Of a stretch of 35,034 nucleotides of DNA, positions 29,251 to 35,034 are shown one piece after another. Position 1 is the first letter of the stretch. Each line of letters begins with the position of its first letter. The notes below the pieces were generated by a model, which was not told where the DNA came from, ran no database searches, and worked only from the letters and a program-made list of their open reading frames with translations. A program made the position numbers and the translations under genes. Location: positions 1 through 35,034 of IMG/VR virus record IMGVR_UViG_3300027852_000029; one strand, written 5' to 3'. The DNA comes from a virus.

Positions 29251-30653
29251 TGGCTTTTGGCTACACTAGAGCATTACCAACAATAACAGGGAGTCATAGT
29301 GACTTCCCTGTACTGTTAGATGCTGCAACTTTTCCCACTGCTGCCGTAGACGGTGGAGCAAGTTCAGTTGATAACGGAGGTGGAAACCTTCGCGCCTACA
29401 CTGACGATACAAAAACAACTCAATTATCATTAGATGTTGTAACTTTTGTCACTGGTGTGTCTCCAGAGGTGGAGGTATGGGTAAAGATACCCACTGCTGC
29501 AACATCTGAAACAATATACTTAGAATCTGATAGTGTAGCAACAGCTCAACCTGCTGTAGGTGCTGCTTTTGGTAGGAACTCTGTATGGTCTGATTTTATA
29601 TTGACCATGCACATGGAGTCTGCTAGCCCTGTCGATTCTACAGGAAATAACACATCTATAACTGCTAATGCAGTATCGACGATTACAGGTAAGATTGGCG
29701 GGGCGTTAGACTTTAACGGTTCGACTTCTGATATAGATTTAGGAGCTGCAATACTTCCTGTGGGAGATTTCACACAATCTGCATGGGTTAACCCTGATGT
29801 GTTGTCTGGATTTCAAGGTATTATCGGGAATTGGGTTAGTGGAGACACTGGGAGAACTTATGTAGGCACTAACGGAACAAGTGCTAACTGGGACGGGTAC
29901 TCAGAAGGTGGCAACGCTAGAGGGGCGCTTTCTACTAGTGTGTATCAGATGGTAGCAGTTACAAGGACCGGGACTACAGCTACAATATACATTAACGGCG
30001 TAGCGCAAGGCGCTACAATCAATGATTTTGGCACGCCCAATGCTGATCATAATACGTTTATTGGCGCACTATCTCAAGGTACGTCAAATTTCTTTAACGG
30101 CGCGATAGATGAAGTAAGACTAAGTAACAATAATAGTTCAGCGGATAGGCTTTTAGCTGAGTTTAACAATCAGAACTCTCCGTCTACATGGGGTACGTCT
30201 GGCTCGTGGGCTGACAGTGGCGGGGGCAATACGTTAGCAGCAGATAGTGGGGCGTACACTTACACGGGCACAAGCGTTAACTTAATAAGAGCTAAAATAC
30301 TAACTGCTGACAGTGGAAATTACACATATACAGGCACAAGCGTAAGTCTATTAAAAGGCTCTGTACTAAATGCTGACACAGGCGCTTATGCTTACACAGG
30401 CACTGATGTAACACTAACTTACACTCCTGCAGGTTCTTTTGTACTAACTGCTGATAGTGGTTTGTACACGTACACAGGCTCAGATATAAATTTTAATCGC
30501 AATCGTGTTATAATAGCATCAAGCGGCAATTACTCATACTCAGGCACAGATATACAGTTTTTATTGCCTGGTCAGGTATGGACGGATAAGCCAAGTGTAT
30601 CAACTAATTGGACTAATAAAACACAAGTAACAACAATTTGGACGGATAAATAA
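29250..30653 (+). CDS. LamG-type surface protein with C-terminal tandem repeats
   Basis: 467 residues. The N-terminus (about 1-105, FGYTRALPTITGSHSDFPVL, LDVVTFVTGVSPEVEVWVKI) resembles DUF2341. About 112-300 is a concanavalin/LamG fold: LTMHMESASPVDSTGNN, ALDFNGSTSDIDLG, DFTQSAWVNPD, MVAVTRTGTTATIYINGV, GAIDEVRLSN. Residues about 328-447 hold five copies of an (A/S)DSGxYxYTGTxVxL repeat. A WTDK/WTNK/WTDK tail follows. LamG domains bind glycans, so adsorption or capsid decoration is likely. Confidence 0.72.
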   Translation: MAFGYTRALPTITGSHSDFPVLLDAATFPTAAVDGGASSVDNGGGNLRAYTDDTKTTQLSLDVVTFVTGVSPEVEVWVKIPTAATSETIYLESDSVATAQPAVGAAFGRNSVWSDFILTMHMESASPVDSTGNNTSITANAVSTITGKIGGALDFNGSTSDIDLGAAILPVGDFTQSAWVNPDVLSGFQGIIGNWVSGDTGRTYVGTNGTSANWDGYSEGGNARGALSTSVYQMVAVTRTGTTATIYINGVAQGATINDFGTPNADHNTFIGALSQGTSNFFNGAIDEVRLSNNNSSADRLLAEFNNQNSPSTWGTSGSWADSGGGNTLAADSGAYTYTGTSVNLIRAKILTADSGNYTYTGTSVSLLKGSVLNADTGAYAYTGTDVTLTYTPAGSFVLTADSGLYTYTGSDINFNRNRVIIASSGNYSYSGTDIQFLLPGQVWTDKPSVSTNWTNKTQVTTIWTDK

Positions 30654-31063
30654 TGGCAACTTACAATAAATTTAATCAAACAGTGGAAGATATGGCGAAC
30701 GGGGTTTATAACTGCGCGACAGATCAGTTCACCGTAGCTTTAACTGTAGCATCACCTGTGGCGGCCAATAGCGTGTTAGCGGATTTAACAGAGATATCAT
30801 ACACAAACTTAAGCTCGCGCAACTTGACGACTTCAAGCTCTGGACAGACATCAGGAACATTTACGCAATTGTTTAGTGATTTAGTTTTGACGGCTTCAGG
30901 TGGTGCAGTATCGGCATTTAGGTATGTAACTATCTACAACAACACACCGACTAGCCCAGCAGATCCGCTACTGTGTTATTATGATTTCGGTTCAAGTTTG
31001 GCTCTAGCTGATGGGGAACAACTCACTATAGACTTTACAACAAGTACATTTACATTAGCGTAA
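30653..31063 (+). CDS. Conserved phage structural protein
   Basis: 136 residues. The opening YNKFNQTVEDMANGVYNCAT, then DQFTVALTVASPVAANSVLA DLTEI, is a familiar pattern of small virion-associated proteins whose genes neighbour fibre genes; the rest is beta-rich (FRYVTIYNNTPTSPADPLLC, LADGEQLTIDFTTSTFTLA). It overlaps the LamG gene by one base, so the two probably act together. Its place in the particle is unknown. Confidence 0.65.
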   Translation: MATYNKFNQTVEDMANGVYNCATDQFTVALTVASPVAANSVLADLTEISYTNLSSRNLTTSSSGQTSGTFTQLFSDLVLTASGGAVSAFRYVTIYNNTPTSPADPLLCYYDFGSSLALADGEQLTIDFTTSTFTLA

Positions 31064-31109
31064 ACCGTCAATAAAATGACAGGTCAATAACCTTTTAGGA
31101 GGACTGACA

Positions 31110-31406
31110 ATGAAGCGTGGCGATAACAAAAAGAAGACTCAACGAGAGATTAATAAAGAGGAATTAAGACGGTACTTAGCTGAAAGGGGTAAGCTGTCTT
31201 ATATATTTGATAATCTAGAAAAACTAGAAGACCAAACTATCGAGATGGATAGTGTTGCTGTATCGAGATTAAATTCAGCAAATTCAACGCGTTTGGCACT
31301 ACTCAAAAAGTACCTACCTGATGAAAAGTCTGTAGAAATTAAAAACGCAGATGGCGAAACATTCAAGAGCGACACTAAGTGGACTATCGAGGTAGTGGAT
31401 GCCTAG
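31110..31406 (+). CDS. Terminase small subunit (probable)
   Basis: 98 residues. A basic N-terminus (KKKTQREINKEELRRYLAER) leads to a helical core (KLSYIFDNLEKLEDQTIEMD, NSTRLALLKKYLPDEKSVEI) whose LALLKKYLPD motif is common in small proteins preceding terL in P22/T7-like phages. It would recognise the packaging start site in DNA. RBS TAGGAGG is strong. The end overlaps terL by eight bases. No classical HTH is evident, so the call leans on position. Confidence 0.72.
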   Translation: MKRGDNKKKTQREINKEELRRYLAERGKLSYIFDNLEKLEDQTIEMDSVAVSRLNSANSTRLALLKKYLPDEKSVEIKNADGETFKSDTKWTIEVVDA

Positions 31407-32844
31407 CTTGTCCATACCTAAAAAGTTAAAGCCTTTTCTATCACCTAAAAAATTCAAGGTAGCTTATGGTGGTCGCGGGTCTGGCAAGTCTATGTCTATT
31501 GCTGGTATGTTGCTAATGCGAGTTATGACAGAGGGCGCAAGGGTTGGATGTATGCGCGAAAACATGAATTCCATTGATGATTCAGTTCATGCGTTATTGG
31601 TTGATGAAATACACAGGTTAAAACTTGAAGGCTTCACAATACTAAATAACTCTATCAGCCATTTGTCAGGTGGTGAGATTAAATATAAGGGGTTGGCTAG
31701 GAATCCAGAATCAGTCAAGTCTATGCACGGATTTAATTACTTTTGGGTAGAGGAGGCAGGAACGCTATCTAAGCGATCAATTGATTTACTTGTGCCAACG
31801 TTAAGGGCTGAGGGTGCGGAGTTATGGTTAACATTTAATCCTGGTGCGAGTGCCGACCCTATATGTCAAGAATTCTTAAAGCCATTTGAAAAAAAGATGA
31901 AAGGTGGTTGCTATGAAGATGGTCTATACACGATTATAAAGTGCAACTATTTAGATAACCCCTTCTTTCCTGAAAACCTAAACCTGTTACGCATTAAACA
32001 CAAAGAAACTAAATCAAGAGCTGAGTATGATCACGTTTGGCTTGGTGCTTATGCTGACGAAGTTGAAGACTCAATAATTAAACCTGAGTGGTTTGATGCT
32101 GCTGTGGATGCCCATAAGGTAGATAGGCTTCGAGAGATATTTAAACCTGTTGGCGCTAAAATAGCCGCTCATGATCCAAGTGATTCAGGTAGCGACAGTA
32201 AAGGCTTTTGTTTAAGGCACGGATCAATAATTAAAGTAGTCAAAGAGCGTGATACTGGCGAGATAGACGAGGGTTGCGATTGGGCTACAGGACTAGCACT
32301 AAAAAACAATGCTGATTGGTTTATATGGGACGGTGACGGAATGGGAACTGGCTTAAAGCGTCAGGTATCTATTGCTTTAGACGGAACACGAACACGCTAC
32401 CAAATGTTTAAAGGTTCTCTATCAGGCAAGGGTCAAGATAATGCCGAAAGGATATACCAAGCCGAGTATGGTGATAAAAAATCGAATCCAAAAGCGTATA
32501 AAGAGGTATTTAAGAACAACCGCGCTCAGTATTACATAGAGTTGGCTAATAGGTTTTATAATACTTACCGCTGTGTTGAGCGTAGTGATTATGTAGACCC
32601 AGATGAGATGATAAGTTTGGACAGTGAAGGTGTAGAGGATATTGATGCCTTGCGTTCAGAGGTATGCCGGATACCTAGAAAGCAAAACCCTAATGGGTTA
32701 GAGCAAATCATGAACAAGATGGAAATGAAAAAACTAGGCATTGATTCGCCTAACATGAGTGACAGTTTAATGATGGCGCTATTTAAGCCGCCAATCAAAA
32801 AGAAGCGTAAAGCTTTAAATTATGGTAAAGCTAATATTGTTTGA
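31399..32844 (+). CDS. terL: Terminase large subunit (PBSX/Terminase_3 type)
   Basis: 481 residues. The packaging ATPase has Walker A GGRGSGKS (24-31) and Walker B YFWVEEA (114-120), then WLTFNPGA. The RNase H-like nuclease begins near residue 255 with AAHDPSDSGSDSKGF, and WDGDGMG follows about 52 residues later, with a last acidic motif near SPNMSDSLMMALF. It drives DNA into the prohead through the portal and cuts the concatemer. It is followed at once by a convergent three-gene island before the portal. Confidence 0.9.
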   Translation: MPSLSIPKKLKPFLSPKKFKVAYGGRGSGKSMSIAGMLLMRVMTEGARVGCMRENMNSIDDSVHALLVDEIHRLKLEGFTILNNSISHLSGGEIKYKGLARNPESVKSMHGFNYFWVEEAGTLSKRSIDLLVPTLRAEGAELWLTFNPGASADPICQEFLKPFEKKMKGGCYEDGLYTIIKCNYLDNPFFPENLNLLRIKHKETKSRAEYDHVWLGAYADEVEDSIIKPEWFDAAVDAHKVDRLREIFKPVGAKIAAHDPSDSGSDSKGFCLRHGSIIKVVKERDTGEIDEGCDWATGLALKNNADWFIWDGDGMGTGLKRQVSIALDGTRTRYQMFKGSLSGKGQDNAERIYQAEYGDKKSNPKAYKEVFKNNRAQYYIELANRFYNTYRCVERSDYVDPDEMISLDSEGVEDIDALRSEVCRIPRKQNPNGLEQIMNKMEMKKLGIDSPNMSDSLMMALFKPPIKKKRKALNYGKANIV

Positions 32845-32852
32845 CGGTGCAG

Positions 32853-33026
32853 TTAATACTTACTAGATGGACTTTTACCTGTAGTATTGCCAAATGAACG
32901 AGGTGCTGACAACTGTTTAGTTGCCTTGCTTCCACACTCACAGTCTATTTCTTTAGTATCACGCTCAACTAATGGCTGGTATCTACGCTGGCAAGATGCA
33001 CACTTGAAGTTAAGTAATATTTTCAT
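32853..33026 (-). CDS. FmdB-like zinc-ribbon protein
   Basis: 57 residues from ATG 33026 (GGATAAG upstream); a longer start would add eight residues. NFKCASCQRRYQPLVERD, then IDCECGSKATKQLSAP, gives C-x2-C and C-x-C knuckles as in FmdB-type zinc ribbons, followed by a disordered basic Ser/Gly tail. It probably binds nucleic acid or protein as a regulator. It is the last of three leftward genes placed between terL and portal, only eight bases from the convergent terL stop. Confidence 0.68.
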   Translation of the reverse strand: MKILLNFKCASCQRRYQPLVERDTKEIDCECGSKATKQLSAPRSFGNTTGKSPSSKY

Positions 33027-33174
33027 TTTGCTTATCCTTATCATTGTCAAAAGTTAAGATATCACCCCTAAAAACATGGCACTGACTACAGCAATCGCAA
33101 TAATATAACAATTCTCCTTTAGGGTTTGCTTTTCGTATAACAAGTAACTGCTCAATTAAATCTCTTATCTTCAT
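33010..33174 (-). CDS. Small Cys-rich protein
   Basis: 54 residues: MKIRDLIEQLLVIRKANPKG, ELLYYCDCCSQCHVFRGDIL, then a polar tail. The run of four Cys and a His could bind zinc. The start overlaps the upstream stop (ATGA), and the end overlaps the FmdB-like gene by 17 bases. It is not recognised. Confidence 0.6.
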   Translation of the reverse strand: MKIRDLIEQLLVIRKANPKGELLYYCDCCSQCHVFRGDILTFDNDKDKQNENIT

Positions 33175-33341
33175 TTTAATTTATCCTCCAGGCCTTTGCA
33201 CATATCCTCAAGTTGAGTCACTAGGTTTGTATTGTTACATCTAGCGTTGTATGTTTCTATTCTTATACCCCACCTAGCGCAAGCATCTTCGACTAGCCAT
33301 CCTTTAGAAGTAAGTATCCTTGTTGCATTGTGTTTTATCAT
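33171..33341 (-). CDS. Small HTH-like phage protein
   Basis: 56 residues. TSKGWLVEDACARWGIRIET, then YNARCNN and LEDMCKGLEDKLK, follows a pattern I know from small phage proteins near terminase genes: a DAC-xx-WGIR motif that looks like an HTH turn. The RBS GAGG is seven bases upstream of the ATG. It is the first gene of the leftward island, and DNA binding is inferred. Confidence 0.58.
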   Translation of the reverse strand: MIKHNATRILTSKGWLVEDACARWGIRIETYNARCNNTNLVTQLEDMCKGLEDKLK

Positions 33342-33375
33342 TGCATACCTCGTAAATTCGCATATTCAGATAGTG

Positions 33376-33398
33376 ATTATCGCACATTTTAAGGGTGT
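33376..33398 (-). promoter_or_regulatory. Leftward promoter of the terL-portal island
   Basis: On the minus strand GATAAT (33376-33381) is preceded by TGC, an extended -10, with a weak -35 TTTGCT or similar 17 bases upstream. It would drive the three leftward genes independently of the late operon. Confidence 0.45.
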
Positions 33399-33415
33399 AG
33401 CAAACAAGTTATAAT
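33387..33415 (+). promoter_or_regulatory. Rightward promoter before portal
   Basis: Perfect -10 TATAAT (33410-33415) 27 bases before the portal ATG, with a weak -35 TTTTAA (33387-33392) at 17-base spacing. It overlaps the leftward promoter region, making a compact divergent junction. Confidence 0.45.
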
Positions 33416-33441
33416 ATGTAAATAAATTCAAAGGAATCCTT

Positions 33442-35034
33442 ATGGCTAAAATGAAAGATAGCGAATTAGTATCGTTATTATCTGCTGCTGAGAATGATGC
33501 AGCTATCTATAACGGTCAATTCATGGCTGAAAACACCAAGTATTTGAAAGGCTATCTCGCATTAAAGGAGGGTGATTTTTCCGCACCTATAGATCAATCA
33601 AGTGTGGTGTCAACAGATATTGCTGATGTGGTTGAATCTGATATGCCATCTCTGGCTAGAATATTTTTAAGTTCGGGAGGTATAGTTTCTTTTGTTCCTA
33701 ATACTGACAACGAAGCTGAGATATTAGAAGCTGAAGAAAAGACCAAGTATGTAAACTGGATTATTCGCAATCAAGCTGATTCTTTTATGTTGCTACACAA
33801 CTGGATGAAAGACGCAGAGATTCAAAAGAACGGTGTCGTTAAATACTTTATTGATGAGCAAAAAGAAGTTGAAGAAGTTGAGTATACAGGTGTTGATCAA
33901 TCAGAATTGAGCGCGATAGTTGACAGCTTAAAGGGAGCAGAAGTTGATAAAGTCAAGGTTGAGGCTACCGAACGTTCAGAACCTAACGAATTAGATGACA
34001 CTTTTGATATCAAGTTCCGCGTCACAAGAACAGAAAAGAAAGTCTGTATTATCAATGTTCCTCCTGAGGTTTTTCTTATCACCAAAAACGCTAAGTCACT
34101 AGATGATGCTGAGCTAGTTGGTGACAGGGTGAGAAAGACTCGCGGTGAATTATTGGCTGAAGGCTTTAAGAAAGAATTGATAGACCAGTTAGCTAGTGTT
34201 GATGATGAAGATAATCGAAACTCCAATTTACAGTCTATTCGTGATCGCGATCAAGGTGGCGCTGATGTAGATGTCCATATTAATGATTGGGCTAGTGAGT
34301 TTGTAGAGATATCCGACTTATACGTAAAGATTGATTATGACGGGGACGGTATCGCAGAGCGTAGGCATGTAATGATTTCAGGTAACAGGGTATTAGTTAA
34401 CGAGTCTTTTAATCATGTTCCTTACGCGTCTTTATCTGCTATTTTAATGCCTCACAAGGCGATAGGTAGAAGTCGCGCAGAAATCACTTACGAAACACAA
34501 AGGCAGCAAACTTTTAACGCTCGTGCTATTAACGATAATATACGTGCGGTAGCTAAACCGCGTCACGTTGTACATCCTGACGTTGATTTAGATGATATGT
34601 TGACAATTCGTGATAACGGTATTATCAGGATGGAGGATGACACAAATCAAACGCCTCAAACAGCAGTCATGCCAATGGTTACCCCTTACGTTGGTAACGA
34701 GATATTACAAGTTATCCAATACGTAGACCAAAAGAGAGCGCAAACAACAGGCGCTTTATTGTCTAATCAGGGTTTAGATGCTGACAAATTAATGCAGGAA
34801 ACCGCTACTAGATTTAACGGTGTACAAGATGAGGGCGAGGCCAAGATCGAATTGATAGCTCGTAACTATGCAGAAACAGGCTACCGAAAACTATACGAGG
34901 GCATAGCATGGCTCGTGTCTCGATTCCAAGATACAGAAACAGAGTTTAGAGTTCTAGGCAAGGCTTTAAGTGTTAACCCGAAATCTTGGAAGTACAAGCA
35001 TTCTATTGAGTCTAAAGTTGGCTTAGGTGCTGGC
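33442..35034 (+). CDS. Portal protein, P22 gp1-like (N-terminal part; continues at 2-595)
   Basis: 531 codons are visible here; the last 42 repeat the start of the window. The helical N-terminus (AENTKYLKGYLALKEGDF), the clip/wing region (EPNELDDTFDIKFRVTRTEK; INVPPEVFLITKNAKSLDDA), LYVKIDYDGDGIAERRHVMI, and the core helix MPHKAIGRSRAEITYETQRQ with AINDNIRAVAKPRHV are characteristic of P22-type portals. RBS AAGGAA. The gene is unbroken over the circle junction, which shows that the contig ends are artificial. Confidence 0.92.
   Translation, partial: MAKMKDSELVSLLSAAENDAAIYNGQFMAENTKYLKGYLALKEGDFSAPIDQSSVVSTDIADVVESDMPSLARIFLSSGGIVSFVPNTDNEAEILEAEEKTKYVNWIIRNQADSFMLLHNWMKDAEIQKNGVVKYFIDEQKEVEEVEYTGVDQSELSAIVDSLKGAEVDKVKVEATERSEPNELDDTFDIKFRVTRTEKKVCIINVPPEVFLITKNAKSLDDAELVGDRVRKTRGELLAEGFKKELIDQLASVDDEDNRNSNLQSIRDRDQGGADVDVHINDWASEFVEISDLYVKIDYDGDGIAERRHVMISGNRVLVNESFNHVPYASLSAILMPHKAIGRSRAEITYETQRQQTFNARAINDNIRAVAKPRHVVHPDVDLDDMLTIRDNGIIRMEDDTNQTPQTAVMPMVTPYVGNEILQVIQYVDQKRAQTTGALLSNQGLDADKLMQETATRFNGVQDEGEAKIELIARNYAETGYRKLYEGIAWLVSRFQDTETEFRVLGKALSVNPKSWKYKHSIESKVGLGAG
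34908..35034. repeat. Terminal direct repeat, right copy
   Basis: Identical to positions 1-127 and inside the portal gene. See the left copy for the meaning: circular contig overlap, or less likely a short physical terminal repeat. Confidence 0.95.

Overview
The window is a complete genome of a tailed phage with a short, P22-type tail. The last 127 bases (34908-35034) repeat the first 127 exactly, and the portal gene runs off the right end and continues in frame at the left end, so the molecule closes into a circular map of 34,907 bp. The terminase, P22-like portal, gp10-like stabilisation protein, three ejection proteins and tailspikes follow P22 order, while the coat protein resembles the SU10/DUF5309 group. 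The DNA is AT-rich with gammaproteobacterial-style Shine-Dalgarno sites. The accessory families (DUF1364/YbcO-like, DUF1367, DnaC-like loader, free LexA DNA-binding domain) suggest a gammaproteobacterial host, perhaps aquatic; the host is an inference. No tRNA or CRISPR array was seen.

Layout on the circle. (1) Late rightward block, 27105 through the end and on to 15014: lysis genes (small membrane protein, M15 peptidase, 3TM holin, membrane and coiled-coil proteins), a LamG-type surface protein, terminase small and large subunits, portal, scaffold, coat, adaptor, gp10-like protein, a beta-rich fibre, ejection proteins and two beta-helix tailspikes, ending at a hairpin (15020-15043). (2) Leftward block, 20672 down to 15085: PAPS-reductase-like PP-loop enzyme, many tiny coupled genes, DUF1367, a short tyrosine recombinase, DUF1364-like nuclease and RuvC-like resolvase, a lambda nin-like set. 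(3) Rightward early block, 20794-23931: LexA-type DNA-binding domain, replication initiator with a probable origin inside it, DnaC-like loader and small proteins. (4) A three-gene leftward operon, 24431-23978, headed by a possible ribbon-helix-helix protein. (5) A rightward recombination block, 24593-26989: RecT, membrane protein and SSB-like protein. (6) A three-gene leftward island, 33341-32853, between terminase and portal.

Control seems to sit at two divergent junctions. At 20673-20793 a palindrome fills the spacer of a good rightward promoter in front of the LexA-like gene. At 24432-24592 two opposed promoters overlap and their -10 boxes lie in a 9-bp inverted repeat. Replication probably starts at 10-bp iterons plus an AT-rich tract inside the initiator gene (21301-21417), with the phage loader recruiting host DnaB. 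RecT and the RuvC-like enzyme would serve recombination and junction resolution before packaging. Whether the phage is temperate is unresolved: there is a recombinase, but no attachment site and no full repressor was recognised.

The most unusual items are the free-standing LexA domain with its operator, the iteron origin, a gene flanked by integron-like core sites (26739-26991), a 16-residue cationic peptide gene followed by a terminator that lies inside a larger membrane-protein frame (28021-28575), and the PP-loop enzyme heading the leftward block.
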